Below, piece after piece: positions 42,613 to 52,091 of a stretch of DNA of 64,000 nt; the stretch's first letter is position 1, and every line of letters starts with the position of its first letter. The notes beneath the pieces are model-generated. The model was given only the letters and a program-made list of their open reading frames with translations, was not told where the DNA came from and did no database searches. Made by a program: the position numbers and the translations under genes. The stretch comes from Pseudonocardia halophobica (GTDB lineage Bacteria; Actinomycetota; Actinomycetes; Mycobacteriales; Pseudonocardiaceae). The stretch covers positions 1 through 64,000 of the forward strand of contig NZ_BSFQ01000024.1 in assembly GCF_027922425.1 (NCBI RefSeq), in the 5' to 3' direction.

Positions 42613-42963
42613 ATGCAGCTCGTGCCCGCCCTCGACGCGCCGCCGGACGCCTACCTGGCCAACTGCCCCTGCCGCTCGGTGCTCGACCTGCTGGCCGACA
42701 AGTGGAGCGCGCTCGCCCTCGGCGCCCTCGTCGACGGGCCGCTGCGGTTCGGCGAGGTGAAGCGCCGGCTGGAGGGGATCAGCCCCAAGGTCCTCACCGC
42801 GGTGCTGCGCCGGCTCGAGGAGCACGGGCTCGTCGACCGCACGGTGTACCCGGCCGTCCCGCTGCACGTCGAGTACGCCCTCACCGACCTCGGCCGGGAC
42901 GCCAACGCCCCGCTCGACGCGCTGCGCCGCTGGGTCGAGGCGAACATCGAACGGTTCCCCTGA
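42613..42963 (+). CDS. HxlR-family transcription regulator
   Basis: This 116-residue winged-helix protein has the HxlR pattern: NCPCRSVLDLLADKWSALALGAL, then RFGEVKRRLEGISPKVLTAVLRRLEEHGLV, the DNA-reading helices. The two Cys near the start (C20, C22) often sense electrophiles or redox stress, in keeping with the divergent quinone oxidoreductase. The ATG at 42613 starts shortly after the inverted repeat. Confidence 0.88.
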   Translation: MQLVPALDAPPDAYLANCPCRSVLDLLADKWSALALGALVDGPLRFGEVKRRLEGISPKVLTAVLRRLEEHGLVDRTVYPAVPLHVEYALTDLGRDANAPLDALRRWVEANIERFP

Positions 42964-43031
42964 CCCGGCACCGGTCGGGCCGGCACTTCCCGCGCGCCCG
43001 CCGGACGGGCCGATCCCGCCCTGCCCGGTCG

Positions 43032-43103
43032 GACGGTTCGCCGTGCCGGGCCGGACGGTTCGCGCCTCGCGCCGGCCCGTCCAGCCCCGCGCGTCCCTAG
43101 CGT
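43032..43103 (+). promoter_or_regulatory. mftM promoter with paired direct repeats
   Basis: GACGGTTCG occurs at 43032 and 43054 (22-nt spacing) and CCTAGCGTC (43096-43104) follows, 44 nt from the second repeat to TAGCGT. The spacing matches the methanol dehydrogenase promoter at 37170. Confidence 0.6.
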
Positions 43104-43127
43104 CGGGGAGGAGCGGAAGGGAGCGCC

Positions 43128-43826
43128 ATGATCGGGCTCGCACGGCTGGACAACGACCTGGCCGGTTGGCTGGACCGCACGCTCGTCGTGCCCGGGGTGC
43201 TGCCGCCGGAGCGGTTCGAGGAGGCCTTCGTCGCGATCGTCACCTCGGGCGCCCCGGACCCCGAGGAGGCCTGGCTCGCGTTCTACCGCAACACCCTCGA
43301 CGCGCTGCGCGGCGAGCCGGAGCCCGGCGGCACCAACGCCGAGCTCAAGCCGGTGCACGAGCGCGCCGAGGAGCTGGCCGTCGGGAGCGTGCTGGAGCTG
43401 GGGTCCTGCTTCGGGTTCCTCGCGCTGCGGCTCGCGCAGGCCGGGCACGAGGTCACCGCGACCGACCTCGTTCCCGGCACCGTCGGCCTGCTCGACCGGA
43501 TGGCCCCGCGGCTCGGGCTGGCCGTCGACACCGTCGTCGCCGACGCCCGCCACGTCCCGCTGCCCGACGGCCACGCCGACACCGTGTTCGCCGTGCACCT
43601 GCTCGAGCACCTGCCCGCCGAGGAGGGCAAGGCCGTGCTGGCCGAGGCGATCCGGCTGGCCCGGCGCCGGGTCGTCGTCGCCGTGCCGTTCGAGCAGCTC
43701 CCCAACGAGACCTGGGGGCACGTGACGACGTTCGACGCCGGCGCGCTGCACCGGCTCGGCGAGGAGACGGGCCTGCCCTTCGAGGTCTCGGAGCACCACG
43801 GCGGGTGGCTGGTCGTCGACCGTTGA
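43128..43826 (+). CDS. mftM: SAM-dependent methyltransferase, probable mycofactocin oligosaccharide methyltransferase
   Basis: This 232-residue class I methyltransferase has the SAM motif ELGSCFG (90-96), a TDLVPG acidic loop and DARHVPLPDG. The lead with AFYRNTLDALRGEPEPGGTNAELKPVHERA fits what I recall of MftM, which methylates the second glucose of the MFT chain. In Mycobacterium smegmatis mftM lies near the NDMA-dependent methanol dehydrogenase, as here. AAGGGAG lies before the ATG at 43128. The family call is from memory. Confidence 0.68.
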   Translation: MIGLARLDNDLAGWLDRTLVVPGVLPPERFEEAFVAIVTSGAPDPEEAWLAFYRNTLDALRGEPEPGGTNAELKPVHERAEELAVGSVLELGSCFGFLALRLAQAGHEVTATDLVPGTVGLLDRMAPRLGLAVDTVVADARHVPLPDGHADTVFAVHLLEHLPAEEGKAVLAEAIRLARRRVVVAVPFEQLPNETWGHVTTFDAGALHRLGEETGLPFEVSEHHGGWLVVDR

Positions 43827-43894
43827 CGTCACCGTCACCCGCGGGGTTTCCTGGGAGCACCTCGACGGGGAGGACCCCAGGAGGAGGGCACGGC

Positions 43895-44461
43895 ATGGGC
43901 GCCGTCAACACCGAGTTCCGGCTCGGCGGCATCAACCACCTCGCGCTCGTCTGCTCGGACATGGCGCGCACGATCGACTTCTACTCCGGCGTGCTGGGCA
44001 TGCCGCTGATCAAGACCATCGAGCTGCCCGGCGGGGGCCAGCACTTCTTCTTCGACTGCGGCGGCGGCGACTGCCTGGCCTTCTTCTGGTTCCCGGAGGC
44101 GCCCGACGGCGTGCCCGGCATCTCCGCGCCGGCCGTCAAGCCGGGTGAGGGCGACCTGGCCAGCGCGACCGGCTCGATGAACCACGTGGCCTTCCACGTG
44201 CCGGTGCAGGAGTTCGAGGAGTACCGGCGCCGGCTCGCGGCCAAGGGCGTCGACGTCAGCCCGATCCTCGACCACGACGACAGCCCGAGCACCGTGGCGC
44301 GCGAGTTCCACCCGGGCGTCTTCGTGCGGTCGTTCTACTTCTCCGGCCCGGACGGCGAGCTGCTGGAGTTCGCCTGCTGGACCCGCTCCTTCGGGCCCGA
44401 GGACGTCACGCACGCCCCGCGGACGGCCGCCGAACGGCGCGTCCCGACGGCGACCGCCTGA
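43895..44461 (+). CDS. VOC-family (glyoxalase/dioxygenase) protein
   Basis: This 188-residue protein has the vicinal-oxygen-chelate fold: INHLALVCSDMARTIDFYSGVLGM at the start, a middle MNHVAFHV strand (metal His) and a C-terminal YFSGPDGELLEFACW (metal Glu). It binds a divalent metal and acts on a small organic molecule of unknown identity. GGAGGAGGG precedes the ATG at 43895. It is co-directional with mftM and shares one base with the next gene (TGATG). Confidence 0.82.
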   Translation: MGAVNTEFRLGGINHLALVCSDMARTIDFYSGVLGMPLIKTIELPGGGQHFFFDCGGGDCLAFFWFPEAPDGVPGISAPAVKPGEGDLASATGSMNHVAFHVPVQEFEEYRRRLAAKGVDVSPILDHDDSPSTVAREFHPGVFVRSFYFSGPDGELLEFACWTRSFGPEDVTHAPRTAAERRVPTATA

Positions 44462-45063
44462 TGCCGAGGCTGCGCCAGGTCCCGCGCGCGGAGGTCACCG
44501 ACCCGCGCATCCTCGAGTTCTACGACCGGCTCTTCGGCCCGGACCGCGACCCGGTGGCCGAGCCCGGCACGGCCACCGGCACGCCGGGCGACTGGTGGAC
44601 GGTGTTCGCGCTGTCCCCCGACACCTTCCGGCACGCCGTCGACGGCTTCGCCCTCTACCGGGGCGCCCGGCTCGACCCGGTGCTGCGCGAGCTCGGCCAG
44701 TGCCGGGCGGGCTGGGCGCGGGGCAGCGCGTTCGTGTTCTCCCAGCACTGCAAGGCCCTGCGGACCCTCGGCGTGCCGGAGGAGCGGATCGCGGCGATCC
44801 CGGCGTGGGCGGCCGCGGACTGCTGGAGCCCGGTGGAGCGGGCGGTCCTCGCCCACACCGACGCCCTGGTCCTCGACGGCGGCCGGGTCCCGGACGGTGT
44901 CGTCGAGGCGCTGCGGGCGGGCGGCCTCGACGACGAGCAGATCCTCCTGCTGACCTACGTGACCTGCCTGTACGAGATGCACGCGACCATCAGCCGGGCC
45001 CTGCGCCTGGAGTACGACGACCGCGCGGAACCCGTGACCGAGGTGCCGGCGCCGGGGGCCTGA
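44461..45063 (+). CDS. carboxymuconolactone decarboxylase / AhpD-like protein
   Basis: This 200-residue helical protein resembles the CMD/AhpD family: ELGQCRAGWARGSAFVFSQHCKALRTLGV carries the conserved motif region, but the usual Glu-x-x-Cys-x-x-x-His is replaced by SQHCKALR. Such proteins often decarboxylate gamma-lactones or act as peroxidase-like reductants. It is coupled to the VOC gene and probably acts in the same pathway. Confidence 0.75.
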   Translation: MPRLRQVPRAEVTDPRILEFYDRLFGPDRDPVAEPGTATGTPGDWWTVFALSPDTFRHAVDGFALYRGARLDPVLRELGQCRAGWARGSAFVFSQHCKALRTLGVPEERIAAIPAWAAADCWSPVERAVLAHTDALVLDGGRVPDGVVEALRAGGLDDEQILLLTYVTCLYEMHATISRALRLEYDDRAEPVTEVPAPGA

Positions 45064-45080
45064 CGAGCGCGTGCCCAGGA

Positions 45081-45102
45081 CGCCGGCCTGGTGCGGCCGG
45101 CG
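45081..45102. terminator. hairpin between convergent genes
   Basis: CGCCGGCC (45081-45088) and GGCCGGCG (45095-45102) form a perfect 8-bp stem with a 6-nt loop between the CMD-like gene and the convergent monooxygenase-like gene. Confidence 0.65.
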
Positions 45103-45118
45103 CCCTGAGGCACGGCGC

Positions 45119-45739
45119 TCAGACGAGCTCGGGCACCCGCAGGTGGGCCAGGGCCAGCTCGAACTCGCGGACCTCGAGGACCTCGGCGCCGATCTCCTGC
45201 ATGGCCTTGTCCCGGATGCGGGAGGCCCGGTCGCGGAGGGCGCCCATGGCCTCGCGGCTGTCGTAGGTCACCGACGAGACGGAGAGCCCCTCGGTCCGGT
45301 CGAGCAGCATGCTGGCGCTGCAGAACCCGTCCCACTGCTCCATCTCCGGCAGCAGCATCGTCTTGTAGTACTCGACGGCCCGGTCCATCGTCCCCGGGTC
45401 GGTCCGCACCCACGTGACCCGCACGCAGGCGCCGGGCGCGGACGGGTGGTCGCGGTGCAGCACGCCGATCTCCCACTCGTCGACCTGCGCGGTGCCTCCG
45501 AGGGCGTCGGCCGCCCGGTCGCGCATCGGCCGGACCGCCGTCGCGGAGGCCTCCATCGCCTCGCGGGACTCCCAGGCCGTCGTCGCGATGCAGCGGCCGG
45601 ACTCCCGGTCCGCGAGCATCGACATGCCGATGCACCCGGACATGTCGAGCACCGCGGGCATGACCTCGTCGCGGATCAGCATGATGCCGCGGTCCATGTT
45701 CTCCCGGTGGGCCAGGACGGTGGTGGAACGTGCGAACAC
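45119..45739 (-). CDS. protein with two tandem antibiotic-biosynthesis-monooxygenase-like domains
   Basis: This 206-residue protein is made of two similar halves (about 1-95 and 105-206), each with a central pattern like TAWESREAMEAS or VTYDSREAMGAL and a terminal VDEWEIGV / VREFELAL strand. This is the ferredoxin-like dimeric alpha-beta barrel fold seen in ABM domains, here fused so that one chain makes the pseudo-dimer. AAGGAGG sits 6 nt before the GTG at 45739. It is co-directional with the upstream cox operon but separated by a terminator. The function is unknown. Confidence 0.75.
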   Translation of the reverse strand: MFARSTTVLAHRENMDRGIMLIRDEVMPAVLDMSGCIGMSMLADRESGRCIATTAWESREAMEASATAVRPMRDRAADALGGTAQVDEWEIGVLHRDHPSAPGACVRVTWVRTDPGTMDRAVEYYKTMLLPEMEQWDGFCSASMLLDRTEGLSVSSVTYDSREAMGALRDRASRIRDKAMQEIGAEVLEVREFELALAHLRVPELV

Positions 45740-45847
45740 GGTCCACCTCCTTCCGGTCGGGGCGGCGCCCCGGCGGCGCCGCCGGACGCCGGTCAGGGTC
45801 CTCGCGGCCGACCGGGCACACAATGGGCCGACCGACCCCGAGAACGC

Positions 45848-45885
45848 CGGCGTCCCGGCCCCCGCGGACGGGGACCGGGACGCCG
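45848..45885 (-). terminator. terminator after the second cox operon
   Basis: CGGCGTCCCGG (45848-45858) pairs with CCGGGACGCCG (45875-45885); an inner CCCC/GGGG extends the stem past a single bulged A. It lies 13 nt beyond the coxM stop. Confidence 0.8.
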
Positions 45886-45897
45886 GGCGTGCGGGGG

Positions 45898-46721
45898 TCA
45901 GCCCGCGGCGGTCTGCAGGGCCCGCCGGGTCAGCACCGTCACCAGGTGACGGCGGTACTCGGGGGTGCCGGCGTTGTCGGCCGGGGGCTCGGTGCCCTCG
46001 GCGGCCAGCGCGGCGGCCTCCTCGATGCTCTTGCCCTCGGCCAGCGCGGCCTCGGTGGCCTTCGCCCGCAGCGGGGTCGAGCCCATGTTGACCAGCCCGA
46101 TCCGGCGCGCGCCGTCCGCGGCGGTCACCACGGCCACGGCCACGATCGCCCAGTCGTTGCTGCGCCGGGTGAACTTCTCGTAGGCCCACCCGGTGCTGCC
46201 CGTGCGGGGCACCCGGATCTCGACGATCAGCTCGTCCGGCTCCTTCACCGAGGAGAACACCCCGGTGTAGAACTCGGTGATCGGGACCTTCCGCTCGCCC
46301 CGCGGGCTGCGGAGCACGATCGTGCCCTCGAGCGCGAGGATCGCGGCGGGCAGGTCGCCGGCCGGGTCGCCGTGGGCGAGCGCGCCGCCCAGGGTGCCGC
46401 GGTGGCGGACCTGCGGGTCGCCGACGGTCCGGGTGACGGCCGGGAGCAGCGCGCACTCCTTCGCCAGCACGTCGGAGATCACGATGTCCCGGTAGCGGGT
46501 GCCCGCGCCGATGGCGATCTCGTCGCCGTCGACCCGGATGTAGTTGAGCTCGGCCACCCGCCCGATGTCGATGACGACCTCGGGCGCGGCCAGGCGCAGC
46601 TTCATGACCGGGAGCAGCGAGTGCCCGCCGGCCAGCACCGTGGCGTCGTCGCCGTGCTCGGCGAGCAGGGCCAGGGCCGCGTCGACCGACTCGGGGCGCT
46701 GGTAGTCGAAGCCGACGGGGA

Positions 46722-46725
<4 letters not shown>
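45898..46725 (-). CDS. coxM: FAD-binding medium subunit, second form II CO-dehydrogenase-like enzyme
   Basis: This 275-residue subunit has AGGHSLLP (about 32-39) and RHRGTLGGALAHGDPAGDL (about 115-133) for FAD binding and the flav_C domain. It is similar throughout to the CoxM at 21707, a paralogous set. The GTG at 46725 overlaps the coxS stop (GTGA). Confidence 0.88.
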
Positions 46726-47266
<541 letters not shown>

Positions 47267-47270
<4 letters not shown>

Positions 47271-49546
47271 TTGGCCGACTCCTTCTGGGCCTCGTGGATG
47301 GCGGTCCACACCCGCACGGGGGTGAGGGGCATGTCGATGTGGCTGACGCCGAGGTGCGACACGGCGTCGATCACCGCGTTGTGCACCGCGGGGCAGGACC
47401 CGATGGTCCCGGCCTCGCCGACGCCCTTGAAACCCATGGAGTTGATCGTCGTGGGGGTTTCCATGTTGACCAGGTCGAAGCTGGGCAGCTCCGCGGCCGA
47501 GGGGATGCCGTAGTCCGCGAAGGTCGCCGTGAGCGGCTGGCCCTCGGAGTCGAACACGACCTCCTCGAGCATCGCCTGCGCGATGCCCTGCGCGATGCCG
47601 CCGTGCCGCTGGCCGTCGAAGATCAGCGGGTTGAGGATCGGGCCGGCGTCGTCGAGCGCCCAGATCCGCTCGACGGTGGCCTTGCCGGACTCCACGTCGA
47701 CCTCGACGACGGCGACGTGCGCGCCGAACGGGAAGGTCGGCTTCTTGGCGTCCCACTCGTGGAAGACCTTGAGCTCCTCGGTGCCGGCCAGGTCGGCCAG
47801 CGAGACGCTCTTCGCGCCCGGGGCGCCCTTGACCACGATCGACCCGGTGGCCTTGTCCAGCTCCAGGTCGCCGACGCTCGCCTCGAGCACGTCCGCGGCG
47901 CGCTGCTTGGCCAGCTCGACCAGCTCGACCGCGGCGTTGTGCACCGCGACGCCGCCGGTCTGCAGGCTGCGCGAGCCCATGGTGCCGGCGCCCGTGGGGA
48001 TCAGGTCCGTGTCGCCGTGCTTCACGGTGATCTTCTCGACCGGGATGCCGAGCTCCTCGCTGGCCAGCATGGCCCACGCGGTCGCGTGGCCCTGGCCGTG
48101 CGGCGAGGTGCCGGTGAGCACCGTGACGGTGCCGTCCGGGTGCACCTGCACGGTCGCGTTCTCCACGAACGCGCCGCCGCCGGTGATCTCGACGTACGAC
48201 GAGACGCCGATGCCGAGCTGCAGCGCGTCCCCGCGCTCGCGGCGGCGCGCCTGCTCGGCCCGCAGGCCCTCGTAGTCCGCCGCCTGGCAGGCCAGGTCGA
48301 TCGCCTTGGCGTACTCGCCCGAGTCGTACTCGGCGCCGCCCTTCGTGGTGAAGGGGAACTGCTCGGGCTTGATGACGTTCTTCTTGCGGAGCTCGGCCGG
48401 GTCCATCCCGATCTCGTCCGCGAAGAGGTCCATCGCGCGCTCGATGGCCTGGGTGGCCTCCGGGCGGCCGGCGCCGCGGTAGGCCGCGGTCGACGTCGTG
48501 TTGGTCGCGACGACCTGGGCGGTCGACCAGACCTTCGGGATGTCGTAGGTGCCGGGCGCCATCATCCGCGTGAACATCGGGAGGGCGACGCCGAGGCGCG
48601 GGTAGGCGCCGGCGTCGGCCACGACGTCGAGCCGGTAGGCCTTGACGGTGCCGTCCCGGTCGCCGCCGATCGTGATGGTCTGCAGCTGGGCGCGGCCCTG
48701 CACCATCCCGGTCATGTTCTCCGAGCGGCTCTCGTTCCAGCGGACCGGCCGGCCCACCTTCTTCGACAGCCACGCGACCAGCGCGAACTCGGGGTCGGCG
48801 CCGATCTTCGCGCCGAAGCCGCCGCCGACGTCCGGCAGGATCAGCCGCAGGTCCTTGGCGTCCATGCCGAGCCAGCCGGCGACCTCGTCGCGGGCGCTCT
48901 GCGCGTTCTGGGTGGAGCAGAAGATCGTGCAGCGGCCGTCCTCGCCCCAGTAGGCGGAGGCGGCGCGGGTCTCCAGCGGCGCCGCGGCGACGCGCTGGTT
49001 CACGATCTCCCGGCTGACGACGACCTCGCAGTCGGCGAAGAAGTCGTCGCCCGGCTCCTCCTTGGCGAGGTGCATCGCGGTGACGCTGTTCGTCCCGGCC
49101 TCGGGGAACAGGAGGACCTCGTCCTTGAGGGCCTCCTTCATGTCGACCACCGCGTCGAGCGGCTCGTAGTCGACGTCCACCAGGTCCGCGGCGTCCTCGC
49201 CCTGGTAGGCCTCCTCGGTGAGGACGGCCGCGACCGCCTCGCCGACGTAGCGCACCCGGTCGGTCGCCAGGAACGGCCGCAGCATCGCCTTGTTCGCGGC
49301 CGGGAACAGCAGCGCCGGCGCGATGTCGCAGTCGGCGCCGGTGAAGACCGCGACGACGCCGGGGGCGTTGCGCGCCTCCTCGACGTCGATCGAGTTGATC
49401 GTGGCGTGGGCCAGCGGGGAGCGGACCAGGGTCACGTGCAGTGCCCCGGTGAGCCGCTCGTCGGTCAGGTCGTCGGTGTATGTCGCGCCCCGTGTGAGGA
49501 ACACCGGGTCCTCGGTACGGACAACGCGCGTGCCCAAGATGCTCAT
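47267..49546 (-). CDS. coxL: molybdopterin large subunit, second form II CO-dehydrogenase-like enzyme
   Basis: This 759-residue large subunit has the form II loop AYRGAGR (355-361), with DVGGGFGAK, GTSPHGQGHATAW and GFKGVGEAGT blocks. It is shorter than and diverged from the other CoxL in the window, so a different substrate is likely. The ATG at 49546 is preferred over GTG at 49558 because TAGTGT lies 8 nt upstream, fitting a leaderless start. Upstream palindromes (CAGGGCCCTG at 49591 and ACCTGCAGGT at 49601) may be operators. Confidence 0.87.
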
Positions 49547-49727
49547 CGGGCGCGACACTAGCCCCGCGCGCGGCCGCGTGCGACCTGCCTCAGGGCCCTG
49601 ACCTGCAGGTTAGCGTGCCCTAAGTCGATCGCACCGCCAGCCGGATCCGCTGCAGCGGCGATCCGGCCGAGAGCACACCGCAGCTGCGGATCGCACTCGG
49701 GGCAGGCTTCCCTGACCGAACGAACGT

Positions 49728-50588
49728 TCACACAGATGGCGGAGTGTCCCACCAGGGGCGCACCGCCCAGAGCGGGGAGACGGGGCCGTGACCCTGCCCG
49801 AGAGGATAGGCGTGCCGCACCGCCTCGACGATGTAGCGCTTGCCGAACCCCACCGCCTCGGGCAGCGCGAGCCCGCGGGCGAGGCCCGACGCGATCGCCG
49901 CGGCCAGCGAGTCGCCGCCGCCGTGGGTGTGGCCGGTCGCGAACCGCGGGCCGGGCAGCTCGGTGAAGGTCTCGCCGTCGAAGAACAGGTCGAGGCAGCC
50001 GTCCGTGTCCTCGGCGAGGTGCCCGCCCTTGACGAGCACCGCCCGCGGGCCGAGGGCGTGCAGCTCCTTCGCCGCGGCGTACTGCGCCTCGCGGTCGTGC
50101 ACGTCGATCCCGATGAGCAGGCGCACCTCGTCGAGGTTCGGGGTCACCAGGGTCGCGCGCGGGAAGAGCAGCCCGCGGAACGCGTCGAGCGCGGAGTCGG
50201 CGAGCAGCTGGTCGCCGTGCATGGAGGCCGCGACCGGATCGATGACCAGCGGCGTCCGGCCGTCGGCGCCGATGCCGTTGGCGTCGCAGGCGGCGGCGAC
50301 CGCCTCGATGATCTCGGCGCCGGCGAGCATGCCGGTCTTGGCCGCGTCGAGCCCGATGTCCGACGCCACGGTGGCGATCTGGGCGGCGACGGTCTCCGGC
50401 GGGATCGTGTGGACCCCCGTGACCCCGACCGAGTTCTGCACGGTGACGGCACACACGGCGAGGCAGCCGTGCACCCCGCAGGCCGCGAAGGTGCGCAGGT
50501 CCGCCGCGATCCCGGCGCCGCCGCCGGAGTCGGTCCCCGCGATCGTCATGACGCGGGGCGGGGTCGTGCCGAGGGACGGTTCGGGCAT
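49728..50588 (-). CDS. thiD: hydroxymethylpyrimidine/phosphomethylpyrimidine kinase
   Basis: This 286-residue ribokinase-fold enzyme phosphorylates HMP-P to HMP-PP in thiamine synthesis. Visible are MTIAGTDSGGGAGIAADLRTF (about 14-34), the VIDPVAAS substrate block, a VKGGH strand and the GHTHGGGDSLAAAIA anion hole with catalytic Asp. It is alone, with no thiC or thiE nearby and no TPP riboswitch seen upstream. Confidence 0.9.
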   Translation of the reverse strand: MPEPSLGTTPPRVMTIAGTDSGGGAGIAADLRTFAACGVHGCLAVCAVTVQNSVGVTGVHTIPPETVAAQIATVASDIGLDAAKTGMLAGAEIIEAVAAACDANGIGADGRTPLVIDPVAASMHGDQLLADSALDAFRGLLFPRATLVTPNLDEVRLLIGIDVHDREAQYAAAKELHALGPRAVLVKGGHLAEDTDGCLDLFFDGETFTELPGPRFATGHTHGGGDSLAAAIASGLARGLALPEAVGFGKRYIVEAVRHAYPLGQGHGPVSPLWAVRPWWDTPPSV

Positions 50589-50661
50589 GGGAGGACGGTA
50601 GCCCGGGGTGAATCACCCGCGTGCACGGAATGCCGCGCCGGAAGACCGGGTTCCCCGGGGC

Positions 50662-51096
50662 ATGGCCGACGAGAAGGTGGAGCTCAGCCCCGAGGGCTGG
50701 GTTCAGGACCAGACGAAGAAGATCCTGGAGACGGGCACGACCGAGGGCGTCGACGTCCTGGGCAGCCCGGTCGTGCTGCTGACCCTGCGCGGCGCGAAGT
50801 CCGGGAAGCTGCGCTACACCCCCGTGATGCGCGTGGAGCACGACGGCAGCTACGCGGTCGTGGCGTCCAAGGGCGGGGCCCCCGAGCACCCGGTCTGGTA
50901 CTACAACATCAAGGCGCACCCCGAGTTCCCGCTGCAGGACGGGACCGAGACGAAGACGTACGTCGCCCGCGAGGTCGACGGCCCGGAGCGCGCCGCGTGG
51001 TGGGACCGCGCGGTCGACGCCTACCCCTCCTACGCGGAGTACCAGGAGAAGACGGACCGGCAGATCCCGGTCTTCGTGCTGGACCCCAAGTCCTGA
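50662..51096 (+). CDS. F420-dependent nitroreductase/quinone reductase family protein (Ddn-like)
   Basis: This 144-residue split-barrel protein has the Ddn/DUF385 pattern: VVLLTLRGAKSGKLRYTPVMRVEHDGSYAVVASKGGAPEHPVWYYNI. Family members use reduced F420 to reduce quinones or nitro compounds. The ATG at 50662 starts the conserved fold; a GTG-led extension to 50608 would overlap the thiD promoter. It is monocistronic and followed by a 40-bp palindrome. Confidence 0.85.
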   Translation: MADEKVELSPEGWVQDQTKKILETGTTEGVDVLGSPVVLLTLRGAKSGKLRYTPVMRVEHDGSYAVVASKGGAPEHPVWYYNIKAHPEFPLQDGTETKTYVAREVDGPERAAWWDRAVDAYPSYAEYQEKTDRQIPVFVLDPKS

Positions 51097-51120
51097 CGTC
51101 CTCCCTGCTCGGAGCGGGTC

Positions 51121-51160
51121 GTGAGCGGCAGGTGCCCCACCAGGGGCACCTGCCGCTCAC
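51121..51160. terminator. 40-bp palindrome P4
   Basis: Perfect 18-bp arms with an ACCA loop, outer ends GTGAGCGGC / GCCGCTCAC. It lies between the convergent Ddn-like and HtrA genes; the HtrA stop codon is inside the right arm, as for the subtilase at 11169. Confidence 0.85.
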
Positions 51161-52056
51161 AGTTCGGTGGGGACCGCGACCACGTCGACCATCGCCCCGT
51201 TGCGCAGCACCGTGACCGGCAGCGGGACCCCGATGGCGTCGCCGAAGAGCTGGCGCTGGATGCCCTGCGCGTCCTCGACCGGCTTCCGCCCGACGTCGAG
51301 CACCAGGTCGCCGCGGCGCAGCCCGGCCCGCTCGGCGGGGCTCCCGGTGACCACCTCGGCGAGCCGCAGCCCGTTGCGCCGCCCGTAGCGGTCCGCGACC
51401 ACGGCCGGCACCGGGGCCGGGGCGCCCACGACCCCGAGGTAGGCGCGGCGCACCCGGCCCTCGCGGCGCAGCGTCTCCACGATCCGCCGGGTGGTCGCGT
51501 TGATCGGCACGGCGAGGCCCAGGCCCGTCCCCGCCACCGCCGTGTTGATCCCGACGACCCGGCCGCGGGCGTCGGCGAGCGCGCCCCCGGAGTTGCCGGG
51601 GTTGAGGGCCGCGTCGGTCTGGATGACGTCCTCGACGACCCGGCCGGCGGACCCGTCCCGCGTGGGCAGGGCCCGGCCGAGCGCGCTCACCACCCCGGCC
51701 GTGACCGACCCCGCCAGGCCGAGCGGGTTCCCGACCGCGACCACGAGCTGGCCGACGACGAGCGCGTCCGCCTCGCCGAGGCGCGCGGGCTCCGGCAGCG
51801 GCTCGTCGGCGCGCAGCAGCGCGAGGTCGGACAGCGGGTCCGAGCCGGTCACCTGGACGGGGACCTGGGCGCCGTCGGCGAAGTCGGCCCGGCCCCGGGT
51901 GGAGCGGCCCACGACGTGCGCGTTCGTCAGCAGCTCCCCCTGCGCGACCACTACCGCCGAGCCGGAGCCGCGGCCGAACCGGACCGCCGCGACGCGGGGC
52001 GTGAGCTCCGCGGCGACCGTGCTGACCGTGCGGGAGTAGGCGTCGAGCTCCTCCAT
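51157..52056 (-). CDS. HtrA/DegP-like serine protease without signal peptide
   Basis: This 299-residue protein has the trypsin-like triad H47 (TNAHVVG), D77 and S156 (NPGNSGGAL) and a C-terminal PDZ domain (about 205-295) that recognises unfolded substrates. No signal peptide or transmembrane helix is seen, unlike most bacterial HtrA proteins, so it may be cytosolic. GGAGGCTC precedes the ATG at 52056 but lies in a hairpin (see 52060). HtrA proteins take part in heat and envelope stress. Confidence 0.87.
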   Translation of the reverse strand: MEELDAYSRTVSTVAAELTPRVAAVRFGRGSGSAVVVAQGELLTNAHVVGRSTRGRADFADGAQVPVQVTGSDPLSDLALLRADEPLPEPARLGEADALVVGQLVVAVGNPLGLAGSVTAGVVSALGRALPTRDGSAGRVVEDVIQTDAALNPGNSGGALADARGRVVGINTAVAGTGLGLAVPINATTRRIVETLRREGRVRRAYLGVVGAPAPVPAVVADRYGRRNGLRLAEVVTGSPAERAGLRRGDLVLDVGRKPVEDAQGIQRQLFGDAIGVPLPVTVLRNGAMVDVVAVPTEL

Positions 52057-52059
52057 GGT

Positions 52060-52091
52060 GAGCCTCCTGATTACAGCGTTGCAGGAGGCTC
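52060..52091 (-). promoter_or_regulatory. hairpin covering the htrA-like ribosome binding site
   Basis: In the mRNA sense, GAGCCTCCTG (52091-52082) and CAGGAGGCTC (52069-52060) form a perfect 10-bp stem with a 12-nt loop. The second arm is the Shine-Dalgarno sequence, 3 nt before the ATG. If transcribed, it would hide the ribosome site. A TGTAAT in the loop could also be a -10 box, which would make the repeat an operator. Confidence 0.6.

Noticed and set aside
47294..49561. Long plus-strand open frame opposite the second coxL
   Set aside because: Same kind of shadow; composition is unlike a real protein and it lies exactly opposite a well-supported gene.
49718..49729. GAAC-N4-GTTC motif resembling the actinobacterial SOS box
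   Set aside because: It overlaps the 3' end of thiD and no gene starts downstream within reach, so LexA control is not supported.
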